A stretch of 64,000 bases of DNA from the NCBI RefSeq assembly GCF_036017915.1, contig NZ_CP107929.1:6623001-6687000 (forward strand). The letters are read 5' to 3'. The DNA is from Micromonospora sp. NBC_00421 (GTDB lineage: Bacteria; Actinomycetota; Actinomycetes; Mycobacteriales; Micromonosporaceae). The notes beneath the pieces were generated by a model, which ran no database searches, had not been told where the DNA came from, and worked only from the letters and a program-made list of their open reading frames with translations. Shown piece after piece: positions 22,201 through 30,118 of the stretch (positions are counted from its first letter, which is position 1; each line of letters starts with the position of its first letter). The position numbers and the translations under genes are program-made.

Positions 22201-22607
22201 TGGAAGTCCCCGTCGTGACCAGTCCCGAACCACCGGCCGCCACCGCGCCGCCGACATACGGCTCACCCGAGGTGCCGACCGCGCCGTCGACCCCCCCCGA
22301 GGCTCCGGCTGCCCCGACGGCCGGCGACGCCGACGCCTGGCGGACGGCGGCCGACGAGGGCTGGTCCCGGGCCACCCAGGCGGCCGAGCCGGCCAACGCC
22401 GGCACCACCCGCTCCGGTCTGCCGAAGCGGGTGCCGCAGGCCCAACTCGTCCCCGGCGGGATCGAGCCGAAGGGCGGCCGGGACCGCAGCCGCCGTACCC
22501 CGGACGAAGTACGCGGCCTGCTCTCGGCCTACCACCGCGGCGTGCAGCGCGGTCGCACCGCAGGCGCGGACCTCAACAGCACCTCGACCAAGGAGACGAA
22601 CCGATGA
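19245..22607 (+). CDS. cvnA: Conservon sensor kinase with NIT domain (CvnA-type)
   Basis: 1120 aa. TM1 is near residues 31-51, followed by an extracellular nitrate/nitrite-sensing-type (NIT) helical domain to about 320, TM2 near 327-350, and a HAMP-like linker. A dimerisation helix follows, with LFELDHLATRMRRNDENL as the conserved histidine region. The ATPase domain has N-box ELLDNATRFSPP, G1 IEDRGLGL and GLAVVSRLAGRYNI. The last 500 residues are Pro/Ala-rich and disordered, with a 27-bp tandem repeat. GTG 19245 has GGAGG upstream. It is the first gene of cvnABCD, a membrane GPCR-like signalling module of actinomycetes. Ligand unknown. Confidence 0.9.
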   Translation: MSTGPTTLPEPGESAGPERERRLPRLRDARIRSKLALILVVPVAAVIALATIRLVSTTEGAVDATQIRSLTALSTQVSALTQDLHKERMAAAGYLANPQLRPDDYNLRVRATGERINSYRAERADLGEVPAAVQDRLKVIDDHLRTLDATRQEVLDRRQMPVAEATLRYGVILTDLVSYGDTLAQLSGQESLADARRAVAAFGRAKAAVAEEEAVAYTALVGGRLDEEQFSSFVATLTSQQEALLAFSLAADPTQRALVDSAVSGDAVGLADRVAADITRSVGQRSPVSAGDASASIGAVNDLMRWTEIQLQDTLLARSEQARSDVIQQAVIETVLVLLTLIVAITLAVVLARSLNHSLRRLREGALSVANHDLPDAVKRLQNMGSISDGGVEEIVRQVRDPIRLTNRDEVGQVALAFNVVHREAVRVAAEQAALRTSVSAMFLNLARRSQTLVDRMIGELDAIERGEEDPKRLAQLFELDHLATRMRRNDENLLVLAGADSAVPRRDDALLVDVLRAAQSEVELYNRIEFGTVDTDISVAAHAVNDVVRLVAELLDNATRFSPPTTTVVADGRRIRDYVLIQIEDRGLGLTDEQLDSLNRRLAAPPTVDVAAFRLMGLAVVSRLAGRYNIRVELRRNVEGGTVAQVTLPNATVVLPAHRGRDQATGRPRQPLAVEQPTPAPAGIGGAFTGARSAAATLTDQWRTTPPAPAPWQPPVDARDTAPAVQFGGPVSAPPLAPVSAPSADSGFSAFSAGSPTVANPTIDALPRRAAPGGPAPVLPVGPVAGAAPGTTESYGGPAMPFAGAPAATPYAGAPAATPYAGAPAATPYAGAPAATPFAPAAAASFAPAAPPSASFAPAVQPYTAPAAQSYTSPAASYTPPAPAAPVVARPDRPADSPIFREMEAVWFRSHGDDATAIFTRPRFDEEPPAAAARPNGAVKPTRPPLPTRVPAAPTAAGTPTVTPAQAPAPAQAPVQAQAQAQATVEVPVVTSPEPPAATAPPTYGSPEVPTAPSTPPEAPAAPTAGDADAWRTAADEGWSRATQAAEPANAGTTRSGLPKRVPQAQLVPGGIEPKGGRDRSRRTPDEVRGLLSAYHRGVQRGRTAGADLNSTSTKETNR
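21654..21761 (+). repeat. Four tandem 27-bp repeats in cvnA
   Basis: Units at 21654-21680, 21681-21707, 21708-21734 and 21735-21761 encode AGAPAATPY four times (last residue F). They are nearly identical at DNA level, so copy number is probably variable between strains. They lie in the disordered kinase tail. Confidence 0.9.
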
Positions 22608-23011
22608 ACAGGCCAGCTGCCATGCAGGACATGGGTTGGCTGCTCACCAACTTCGCCGACAGCGTGGCGGGCATCGCCCACGTGGTGGCGGTGTCCGCGG
22701 ACGGGCTGCTGCTCGCCTCCTCGCGGGACCTGCCCACCGACCGGGCCGACCAGCTCGCCGCGATCACCTCCGGCGTGGTGAGTCTGACCGAGGGTGCCGC
22801 CCGGATGTTCAGCGCCGGCGGGGTGTTGCAGACAGTGATCGAGATGGACAGCGGATACCTGTTCCTCATGTCGATCAGCGACGGCTCGTCGATGGCGGTG
22901 CTCGCCGCCCGCAGCTGCGACGTTGGCCAGGTCGGTTACGAGATGGCGTTGCTGGTCGAGCGGGTGGGCGCGGCGCTGGTGCCGCTGCCCCGAGACGCCG
23001 TGCGCTCGTAG
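22604..23011 (+). CDS. cvnB: Roadblock/LC7 protein (CvnB-type)
   Basis: 135 aa roadblock/LC7 fold: MGWLLTNFADSVAGIAHVVAVSADGLLLASS, then a second half ending AALVPLPRDA. It is an expected regulator or GTPase-activating partner of the conservon GTPase. ATG overlaps the cvnA stop (ATGA), so the two are translationally coupled. Confidence 0.92.
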   Translation: MNRPAAMQDMGWLLTNFADSVAGIAHVVAVSADGLLLASSRDLPTDRADQLAAITSGVVSLTEGAARMFSAGGVLQTVIEMDSGYLFLMSISDGSSMAVLAARSCDVGQVGYEMALLVERVGAALVPLPRDAVRS

Positions 23012-23098
23012 CCACGACGGTGAGGCCGGGCGCGACCGCGTCCGGCCACAGGGACGAAGCATCCGGGCCGGGCCCGGGCGGGAGGAGGTGATCGCGGC

Positions 23099-23461
23099 AT
23101 GGACCCCCGGCGGGACCCACGTGGCGCGCTGGTGCGTCCGTACGCGGTCACCCGCGGCCGTACCGAGCCGAGCCGGGACATCGCGCTGGAGGCGGTGCTC
23201 ACCTCCAGCCCGACCCAGGTGGCCGAGTCCCGTTTCACCGGGCACGACAAGTATCGAATCGCCACCGTCTGTGAGGGCCGGGCGCAGTCGCTGGCCGAGA
23301 TCTCCGCGTACACCCGGATGCCGCTGGGCGTCACCCGGGTGCTGGTCGCCGACCTGGTCGCCGACGGTCTGCTCACGCTACACACTGCCGCTCCCGCCGA
23401 GGGGTTCGAGGAGCGAATGGAAATTCTTGGAAGGGTGCTAAGTGGACTTCGCAGGCTATGA
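23099..23461 (+). CDS. cvnC: DUF742 protein (CvnC-type)
   Basis: 120 aa DUF742 protein with the typical LVRPYAVTRGRTEP start, a winged-helix-like centre (LAEISAYTRMPLGVTRVLVADLVADGLL) and a helical C-terminus. GGGAGGAGG stands upstream of ATG 23099. It overlaps cvnD by 20 bases. In conservons it associates with the kinase, roadblock protein and GTPase at the membrane. Confidence 0.92.
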   Translation: MDPRRDPRGALVRPYAVTRGRTEPSRDIALEAVLTSSPTQVAESRFTGHDKYRIATVCEGRAQSLAEISAYTRMPLGVTRVLVADLVADGLLTLHTAAPAEGFEERMEILGRVLSGLRRL

Positions 23462-24065
23462 CCCCGCCGGGTCGCGCCAGAGCCGGGGAATCGTCTCCGC
23501 GAAGATCGTGGTCGCGGGCGGCTTCGGCGTGGGCAAGACGACCCTGGTCGGAGCGATCTCCGAGATCACACCGCTGACCACCGAGGCGCTGATGACCGCC
23601 GCCGGCGTCGGCATCGACGACCCGTCGAAGGTGCCCGGCAAGGAGACCACCACGGTCGCCATGGACTTCGGCCGGATCACCATGGCGCAGGATCTGATCC
23701 TGTACCTGTTCGGCACGCCCGGCCAGACCCGGTTCTGGTTCATGTGGGACGAGATCATCAGGGGGGCGGTGGGTGCGGCCGTCCTGGTGGACACCCGGCG
23801 GATCACCGACGCCTTCGCCCCGCTCGACTACTTCGAGAACCGCAACCTGCCGTACGTGGTGGCGCTGAACCGGTTCGACGGCGCGGACCAGTACGAGCCG
23901 GACGAGGTCCGCGAGGCGCTTGCCATCTCGGCGGACGTGCCGCTGGTGATGTGCGACGCCCGGGACCGGGATTCGGTCAAGCGGGTGCTGGTGACGGTGG
24001 TGGAACACGCCATGCTCCGGCTCCAGGCCGAACACGGTCGGGGCTTCCCGACCCCGGTGGGCTGA
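23442..24065 (+). CDS. cvnD: Conservon small GTPase (CvnD-type)
   Basis: 207 aa Ras-like GTPase. P-loop GGFGVGKTTL near residue 28, the DxxG-equivalent FGTPGQTRFWFMW, and base-recognition ALNRFDG are present. GTG 23442 lies inside the end of cvnC with GGAAGGG upstream. It is the output component of the CvnABCD complex. No cytochrome P450 (CvnE/F) gene follows. Confidence 0.92.
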   Translation: MDFAGYDPAGSRQSRGIVSAKIVVAGGFGVGKTTLVGAISEITPLTTEALMTAAGVGIDDPSKVPGKETTTVAMDFGRITMAQDLILYLFGTPGQTRFWFMWDEIIRGAVGAAVLVDTRRITDAFAPLDYFENRNLPYVVALNRFDGADQYEPDEVREALAISADVPLVMCDARDRDSVKRVLVTVVEHAMLRLQAEHGRGFPTPVG

Positions 24066-24241
24066 GGGCAAACCTGTCACCATTTGTAACGACACGGCGT
24101 GGCCGCGCTCAGTCCGACGATGCCCTCCGGGTGCGCCCGGAAACTGGGTAGACCCACTCTGACCTGCGGCAACGTACGCTCATCCACGAATGTGACGCCC
24201 GGTGAGAGGCTCCTCACTGGAGGCATTGGTGGAGTGGCGTC

Positions 24242-24615
24242 ATGCGCACAGTGACAGTGGTGTCGATCATCGCGACCGGAGCCGTGCTCGGGCCGGGCTC
24301 GCCGGGCCGGCCCAGGCGGCGCGTACCAGCGAGCGGCGGATCGCCCGGCTCTTCGCCGACACGGCGCGGACCGAGCGGTACGACCACGTCGCGGCCGAGG
24401 CGAGTCTGATCGACTTCGTCGGCAGCAACGTGGACAATCTGCGGGAGTCGATCGACGGCGAGCAGTACGAGGCGACCGTCATGTACCCCACGTTCTCCCG
24501 GCGGGCGGCTGCGGCGGGTGACCGCAGGGCGGCGGCGCTGTTCCGGGAGATCGCCTTCGACGAGGCCGACCACGCGTCGGCCTTCCTACGGGCGCTGGTG
24601 CGACTGGAGGTCTGA
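24242..24615 (+). pseudogene. Exported ferritin-like (rubrerythrin-type) protein with apparent one-base frameshift
   Basis: ATG 24242, with GGTGGAG upstream, opens a signal peptide (MRTVTVVSIIATGAVLG) in one frame. The continuation GLAGPAQAA, with an AQA cleavage site, and the ferritin-like body (EASLIDFVGSNVDNLRESIDGEQYEATVMYP, then FREIAFDEADHASAF with metal-ligand-like Glu/Asp/His) lie in another frame. Adding one G to the GGG at 24290-24292 restores a continuous exported protein of about 124 aa. It is either a sequencing error in a G-run or a real inactivating mutation. The in-frame alternative start GTG 24202 would lack a signal peptide. Confidence 0.65.
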
Positions 24616-24661
24616 GCATCCCGCCCGCGCGACGTGGACCGCGCTCCACCGGACCCCGGCC

Positions 24662-25750
24662 TCACTCCACCCGGAGCCGGTAGCCGCGCTTGACGACGGT
24701 CTGCACCACCCGGGGTGCCCGTAACCCCACCCGTAGCCGGGCCACCGCCATCTCCACCGCGTGCTCGTCGGCCCCCCTGGGCAGCGTGCGCAGCAGCTCG
24801 GTGCGGGACAGCACCCGGCCGGGTCGGGCGGCGAGCGCCCGCAGCACCGCCATCGGCGCGGGCGCCAGGGGACGCAGCTCCCCGTCGATGACGGCGGCGT
24901 GCCCGCGCAGGGTCAGCAGATGCCCGGCCGCCTTCACGGTGAGGGTACGGCGGGGCAGTTCGTCCACGATGGTGCGGACCAGTGCGCCGAGCCGGGCCCG
25001 GGCCGGCGCACTGACCGGCACCCCCCGCCGCACGAGCGGTTCGGCGGTGACCGCGCCGACGCAGCTGACCAGCACGTCCCCGCGCAACGCGGCAAGCACC
25101 GTCTCGGTGCGGTCGCCGGCGGCCCGCAGCAGCGCCTCCGCCGCCGGGGCGGAGGTGAAGGTGACGGCGTCGACCAGCCGGCCGGCGACCAGGTCGATCA
25201 GCCGGTGCAGCGGGGCCGGGTCGGTCGGTGGGGCCCACCGGTAGACGGGCACCTCGATCACGGTGGCTCCGGCGGCCTCCAGCGCCTCGGTGCACTCGGG
25301 CTGCCGGTCGCCGTGCAACTGCATGGCGATCACCTGCCCGGCCACCCCGCGCCGGCACAGGTGCTCGACCACCTCCTCACAGCTCTCGGAGACGGGCGAC
25401 CACTGGTCGTGCAGACCGGCGGCCCGGATCGCCCCGCGCGCCTTGGGACCCCGGGCCACCACGTAGGCCCGGGACAGCACGGCCTTCAACGGCTCGGCCA
25501 GCCCCCAGCCCTCGGCCGCCTCCAACCAGCCGCGCATGCCGATGCCGGTGTTGGCCATCAGCACGTCCGGTGGCCGGTCCAGGCAGGCCCGGGTGGCGTC
25601 CCGCAGGTCGGTGTCGTCGGCCAGCGGCACGATCCGCAGGGCCGGGGCGAGCACCACCCGGGCACCGCGCCGTTCCAGCAACGCGGCCAACTCGTCGCGT
25701 CGCCGGTCGGCGGTCACCCCGATGGTGAAGCCGGCCAGTTCGTCCCGCAT
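24662..25750 (-). CDS. nnaR: HemD-like / OmpR-type winged-helix regulator (NnaR-like)
   Basis: 362 aa fusion. Residues 1-260 resemble uroporphyrinogen-III synthase (GFTIGVTADRRRDEL, DVLMANTGIGMRGWLEAA, VDAVTFTSAPAAEALL). The last 95 residues form a winged-helix DNA-binding domain (LSRTELLRTLPRGADEHAVEMAVARLR, VVQTVVKRGYRL). In Streptomyces and mycobacteria this architecture is NnaR, which works with GlnR to activate nitrate/nitrite genes. The assignment here is by architecture and location as the last gene of the nas-nir operon. ATG overlaps the nirD stop (ATGA). Whether it keeps synthase activity is unknown. Confidence 0.87.
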   Translation of the reverse strand: MRDELAGFTIGVTADRRRDELAALLERRGARVVLAPALRIVPLADDTDLRDATRACLDRPPDVLMANTGIGMRGWLEAAEGWGLAEPLKAVLSRAYVVARGPKARGAIRAAGLHDQWSPVSESCEEVVEHLCRRGVAGQVIAMQLHGDRQPECTEALEAAGATVIEVPVYRWAPPTDPAPLHRLIDLVAGRLVDAVTFTSAPAAEALLRAAGDRTETVLAALRGDVLVSCVGAVTAEPLVRRGVPVSAPARARLGALVRTIVDELPRRTLTVKAAGHLLTLRGHAAVIDGELRPLAPAPMAVLRALAARPGRVLSRTELLRTLPRGADEHAVEMAVARLRVGLRAPRVVQTVVKRGYRLRVE

Positions 25751-26097
25751 CACTCCTCCTGTCGCAGCCGCACCTCGACCAGGCCGTCCCGGCAGCGGAC
25801 GTCGTACCGGGGCAGGGTCACCCCGGGCAGGTCCAGGCAGAGCCCGGTTCGCAGGTCGTACACCTGCTTGTGCAGGGGTGAGGCGACGGTGGGCGTCCCA
25901 CCCCGGCTGCCGACGATGCCCCGTGACATCACGTACGCGTCGCTGAGCGGGTCGAGGTTGTCGACCGCGAACAGCTCGTCGTCGATCCGGAAGAGCGCCA
26001 CCTGCACCCCGTCGACCAGGGCGGCGACGCCCCGCTCGGGTTCCAGCCGGTCCAGCGGGCAGACCGGGGTCCAGTCGACGGTGACCGTGTCGCTCAT
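25750..26097 (-). CDS. nirD: Nitrite reductase (NADH) small subunit
   Basis: 115 aa Rieske-like ferredoxin fold. The usual cluster ligands (CxH, CxxH) are absent, as normal for NirD: sequence around GGTPTVASPLHKQVYDLRTGLCLDLPG keeps only one histidine and non-cluster residues. It pairs with NirB in assimilatory reduction of nitrite to ammonia. ATG overlaps the nirB stop, and its stop overlaps the nnaR start. Confidence 0.9.
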   Translation of the reverse strand: MSDTVTVDWTPVCPLDRLEPERGVAALVDGVQVALFRIDDELFAVDNLDPLSDAYVMSRGIVGSRGGTPTVASPLHKQVYDLRTGLCLDLPGVTLPRYDVRCRDGLVEVRLRQEE

Positions 26098-28652
26098 CGC
26101 CGTACCTCCGGCAGGCCGAGGACGACCGGCTGGCGGCGCCGGACGGGTGTCGCTGCTCCGTCGGGCGGTGTGGTGCCGACGGCGGGTCGGTTGTCGCGGG
26201 TCGGTACCGGCTGGCCCCGTTCCACCGCGAAGGTGATCGACGGGTCCGGTACGTCGGGGGCGTTGACGAAGGAGGTGAAGCGGCGCAGGCGTTCCGGGTC
26301 GTCAAGCACGTCGCGCCACTCGTCGGAGTAGGTCGTGACGTGCCGGGCCATCGCCGCGTCGAGTTCCGCGCAGAGCCCGAGCGAGTCGTCGACGATCACC
26401 GACCGGAGGTGCTCCAGGCCGCCGTCCATCGCCTCGATCCAGGCGGCGGTGCGCTGCAACCGGTCGGCGGTGCGGACGTAGAACATCAGGAACCTGTCGA
26501 TCAGCGTGATCAGCTCGTCGGTGGACAGGTCGGTGGCGAACAGGTCGGCGTGCCGGGGGCGGAACCCGCCGTTGCCGCCGAGGTAGAGGTTCCATCCGGT
26601 GTCGGTGGCGATGATGCCGAAGTCCTTGCTGCGGGCCTCGGCGCACTCCCGGGCGCAACCGGAGACGGCGGACTTGAGCTTGTGCGGGGCGCGCAGCCCC
26701 CGGTAGCGCAGCTCCAGGGCGACGGCCAGGCCGACCGAGTCCTGCACCCCGTACCGGCACCAGGTCTCGCCGACGCAGGACTTCACCGTGCGCAGTGCCT
26801 TGCCGTACGCGTGGCCGGACTCGAAGCCGGCGTCGACCAGCCGCCGCCAGATCTGCGGCAACTGCTCGACCCGTGCGCCGAACAGGTCGATCCGCTGCCC
26901 TCCGGTGATCTTGGTGTAGAGCTGGAAGTCGCGGGCCACCTCCCCGATCACGATCAGCTTGTCGGGGGTGATCTCGCCGCCCGGGATCCGGGGCACCACC
27001 GAGTAGCTGCCGTCGCGTTGCAGGTTGGCCAGGAAGTGGTCGTTGGTGTCCTGCAACGACGCCTGTTCGCCGTCGAGCACGTGCCCGGTGCCCAGCGAGG
27101 CGAGGATCGAGGCCACCACCGGCTTGCAGACGTCGCAGCCCCGGCCCCGACCGTGCTCGGCGACGAGCTGCGAGAACGTCCGGATGCCGCGCACCCGGAC
27201 GATGTCGAACAGCTCCTGGCGGCTGGCGTCGAAGTGCTCGCAGAGGGCGGTGGACTGCTGTACCCCGGCCGCGTCCAGCAACTGCTTGAGCGTCGGCACG
27301 CAGGAGCCGCAGCTCGTCCCGGCCCGGGTGCACGCCTTCAACGCCGGCACGTCGGTCGCCCCGCCGGCGATCGCCGCGTCGATGTCGTCCCGGGTCACCG
27401 CGTTACAGGAGCAGACCTGGGCCGCCCCGGGCAGCGCCGTCACCCCGGCCCCCGCCTCGCCGGCCGGTGCCAGCAGCGCCAGCGGGGGAGCGGGCAGCGG
27501 CCCGCCGACGCTGGCCCGCAGCGTCGGGTAGGCGCTCGCGTCGCCGACCAGCACCCCGCCGAGCAGGGTCCGCGCGTCGTCGGAGAGGACCAGCTTCGCG
27601 TACGAGCGGGTGACCGGGTCGGTGAACGTGACGTCCAGGCAGCCCGGGGTGGTGCCGTGGGCGTCGCCGAACGAGGCCACGTCGACACCGAGCAGTTTGA
27701 GCTTGGTGGCGCTGTCCGCGCCGGGGAAGGTGGCCGCGCCGCCGAGCAGCCGGTCGGCCACCACCTCGGCCATCGCGTACCCGGGGGCGACCAGGCCGTG
27801 GCAGGTGCCGTCGACGGCCGCGCACTCGCCGACCGCCCAGATCCGCGCGTCGTCGCTGCGGCAGCTCCAGTCGACGAGCACCCCGCCGCGCGGGCCGAGC
27901 GGCAGCCCGGCGGCGCGGGCCAGCTCGTCGCGGGGGCGGATGCCGGCGGCCACCACCACCAGGTCGGCGTCGACCGTGCCGCCGTCGGAGAGGTCCAACG
28001 CGGCGACCGCGCCGTCCGGGCCTGGCCGCAGCGCGGTGGTGCCCACCCCGAGGTGGGTGGTGACCCCCAACTCCTCGACGTAGCGCCGCAGCATCGCGCC
28101 GCCCGCCTCGTCGACCTGCACCGGCATCAGCCGGGGCGCGAACTCCACCACATGGGTACGCAGCCCCAGCAGCCGCAGCGCGTTGGCGGCCTCCAGACCG
28201 AGCAGGCCGCCACCGATCACCGCCCCGGTAGCCCGGCCCCGGGCGTGCTCCCGGATCGCCTCCAGGTCGTCCAGGGTGCGGTAGACGAAGACGCCGGGCA
28301 GGTCGGTGCCGGCCACCGGGGGCACGAACGGGTACGACCCGGTGGCCAGCACCAGCGCGTCGTACGGGTGCTCGCCGCCGGCGGTGGTCACCACCCGCCG
28401 GTCCCGGTCGATCCCGGTGACCGGGTCACCGAGACGCAGCTCCACCCCGTCGTCCGGAGTGTGCAGGTTCAGCTCCCCGGCGGACACCCCGTCGAAGAAG
28501 GCGGACAGCCGTACCCGGTCGTACGCCGGGCGGGGTTCCTCGGCGAGCACCGTCACCTGCCAGCGCCGGTCGTGGTCGCGGGCGCGCAGCGCCTCGACGA
28601 ACCGCTGGCCGACCATGCCGTTGCCGACGACGACCAATCGTCCACCGGTCAT
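26094..28652 (-). CDS. nirB: Nitrite reductase (NADH) large subunit
   Basis: 852 aa. The N-terminal FAD/NAD(P)H domain shows VVVGNGMVGQRFVEAL and AVIGGGLLGLEAANAL. A BFD-like [2Fe-2S] region has CSCNAV and CGSC near residue 420. The C-terminal sulfite/nitrite reductase domain carries the siroheme/[4Fe-4S] cysteines in KSCVGETWCRYG and SGCARECAEA. ATG 28652 follows GAGGAGGTGA; an earlier in-frame ATG contains that ribosome site and is less likely. The product reduces nitrite to ammonium with NADH. Third gene of the GlnR-controlled operon. Confidence 0.95.
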   Translation of the reverse strand: MTGGRLVVVGNGMVGQRFVEALRARDHDRRWQVTVLAEEPRPAYDRVRLSAFFDGVSAGELNLHTPDDGVELRLGDPVTGIDRDRRVVTTAGGEHPYDALVLATGSYPFVPPVAGTDLPGVFVYRTLDDLEAIREHARGRATGAVIGGGLLGLEAANALRLLGLRTHVVEFAPRLMPVQVDEAGGAMLRRYVEELGVTTHLGVGTTALRPGPDGAVAALDLSDGGTVDADLVVVAAGIRPRDELARAAGLPLGPRGGVLVDWSCRSDDARIWAVGECAAVDGTCHGLVAPGYAMAEVVADRLLGGAATFPGADSATKLKLLGVDVASFGDAHGTTPGCLDVTFTDPVTRSYAKLVLSDDARTLLGGVLVGDASAYPTLRASVGGPLPAPPLALLAPAGEAGAGVTALPGAAQVCSCNAVTRDDIDAAIAGGATDVPALKACTRAGTSCGSCVPTLKQLLDAAGVQQSTALCEHFDASRQELFDIVRVRGIRTFSQLVAEHGRGRGCDVCKPVVASILASLGTGHVLDGEQASLQDTNDHFLANLQRDGSYSVVPRIPGGEITPDKLIVIGEVARDFQLYTKITGGQRIDLFGARVEQLPQIWRRLVDAGFESGHAYGKALRTVKSCVGETWCRYGVQDSVGLAVALELRYRGLRAPHKLKSAVSGCARECAEARSKDFGIIATDTGWNLYLGGNGGFRPRHADLFATDLSTDELITLIDRFLMFYVRTADRLQRTAAWIEAMDGGLEHLRSVIVDDSLGLCAELDAAMARHVTTYSDEWRDVLDDPERLRRFTSFVNAPDVPDPSITFAVERGQPVPTRDNRPAVGTTPPDGAATPVRRRQPVVLGLPEVRR

Positions 28653-28681
28653 CGGGTCACCTCCTCGTGGTGTCATCACGG

Positions 28682-30118
28682 TCATCGGGGCGTCCCCACC
28701 GAGTCCACCTCGGACAGCCAGCCGACGATCCCGCCGACGGCCTCCCGGCAGCCGCCGCAGCCGGTGCCGGCCCGGGTCGCGGCGACCACCTCGTCGACCG
28801 TCCGGGCACCGGCCCGCCAGCAGCGGACCAGGGTGCCCTTGTCGACGTCGTTGCACTGGCAGACGGTCGTCGCGTCCGGCATCAGCGCCGGGGACGCGGC
28901 GGGCGTCGCGGGGGCACTGCCGAGCGACCGGCCGAGCAGCAGTGCCCGCCGGTCGGTGGGGACCGGGCCGCCCCGGTCGAAGAGCTGCACCACCGTGCCG
29001 ACCGCCGGGTTGTCGCCGAGCAGGATCGCCCCGGTCAGCCGGTCGTGGTCGATCCGCAGCCGGGCGTACGTCCCCCGGGCCGGGTCGGCGAAGGTCAGCT
29101 CCTCACCGGGGCCCCCGGTCGGGTCGCCCATCGCGGCCAGGTCGATCCCGGCGGCCTTGAGCCGGGTCACCACCGGCCGGGGCCGGTAGCGGGCGGTGTG
29201 GTCCTCGCCGGTGAGCAGCCGGGCCACCACCCGGGCCTGCGCCCAGGCGGGCGCGACCAGCCCGGTCGGGCCGCCGGCGGGGCGGGCGCAGTCGCCGATC
29301 GCCGAGATCGCCTCGTCGCCGGTGCGCAGCCGGTCGTCGACCAGCACGCCGCGGTCGACGGCCAGCCCGGCGGCGGCGGCCAGGTCGGTGTCGGGGCGTA
29401 CCCCGCAGGAGAGCACCAGCAGGTCGGCGGTCAGGCTGGTGCCGTCGGCCAGGTCGAGCCGCACCGCGTCGTCGGCGGTGGCCAGCCCGGTCGCCGGCAC
29501 GCCCAGCCGGGTGGCGACGCCGAGCCCGGCCAGGGTGTCGGCGAGCACCGCGCCGGCGGCCGGGTCGAGCTGCCGCTCCATCAGGTGCGGGTGGGGGTGG
29601 ACCACGGTCACCGTCAGCCCCCGGGCGGCCAGGCCGCGCGCCGCCTCCAGGCCGAGCAGCCCGCCGCCGAGCACCAGCGCGCTGTGCGCGGTGCGGGCGG
29701 CGGCGAGGATGCGTCGGCAGTCGGCCAGGGTCCGGAAGACGGCCGCCCGTGGCGGCAGGGCGGCCGGGTCGAGGCCGGGCAGCGCGGGCACCACGGCCCG
29801 GCTGCCGGTGGCGAGGACCAGGTGGTCGTAGTCGACCCGGTCGCCGTCGGTGGTGTGCACCGTCCGGGCGGCCCGGTCGATCGCGGCGGCCACCACGCCG
29901 GTACGCACGTCGGTGCCCTGCCCGGCGACCTCGGCCAGCTCCACGTCGGGCTCGTCGATCTTGCCGGCCAGCAGCGTGGAGAGCATGATCCGGTTGTACG
30001 CCCGGTGCGGTTCCGCCCCGAGCACGGTGACCTTTCGGTCCCCGTTGCGGGCGTGCAGCTCGGTGGCGAGCCGGGAGCCGGCCATGCCGTACCCGACGAT
30101 CACGATCCGCCCGGTCAT
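28682..30118 (-). CDS. FAD-dependent electron-transfer subunit of assimilatory nitrate reductase, with BFD domain
   Basis: 478 aa. VIVGYGMAGSRLATEL and ALVLGGGLLGLEAARGL bind FAD and NAD(P)H. C-terminal CQCNDVDKGTL and GTGCGGC form a BFD-type [2Fe-2S] site. It resembles the N-terminal half of NirB and the NasB/NasC-type reductase that feeds electrons to NasA. It overlaps the nasA stop by ATGA and is 29 bp before nirB. Could also supply electrons to other acceptors, but operon position argues for nitrate reductase. Confidence 0.87.
   Translation of the reverse strand: MTGRIVIVGYGMAGSRLATELHARNGDRKVTVLGAEPHRAYNRIMLSTLLAGKIDEPDVELAEVAGQGTDVRTGVVAAAIDRAARTVHTTDGDRVDYDHLVLATGSRAVVPALPGLDPAALPPRAAVFRTLADCRRILAAARTAHSALVLGGGLLGLEAARGLAARGLTVTVVHPHPHLMERQLDPAAGAVLADTLAGLGVATRLGVPATGLATADDAVRLDLADGTSLTADLLVLSCGVRPDTDLAAAAGLAVDRGVLVDDRLRTGDEAISAIGDCARPAGGPTGLVAPAWAQARVVARLLTGEDHTARYRPRPVVTRLKAAGIDLAAMGDPTGGPGEELTFADPARGTYARLRIDHDRLTGAILLGDNPAVGTVVQLFDRGGPVPTDRRALLLGRSLGSAPATPAASPALMPDATTVCQCNDVDKGTLVRCWRAGARTVDEVVAATRAGTGCGGCREAVGGIVGWLSEVDSVGTPR

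Noticed and set aside
24202..24241. GTG 24202 as start of the ferritin-like gene
   Set aside because: The added residues look random, and the signal peptide with a good ribosome site lies in the neighbouring frame at 24242.
26340..29189. 949-codon + strand frame opposite nirB
   Set aside because: Low-complexity composition and no domain; nirB on the other strand is unambiguous.
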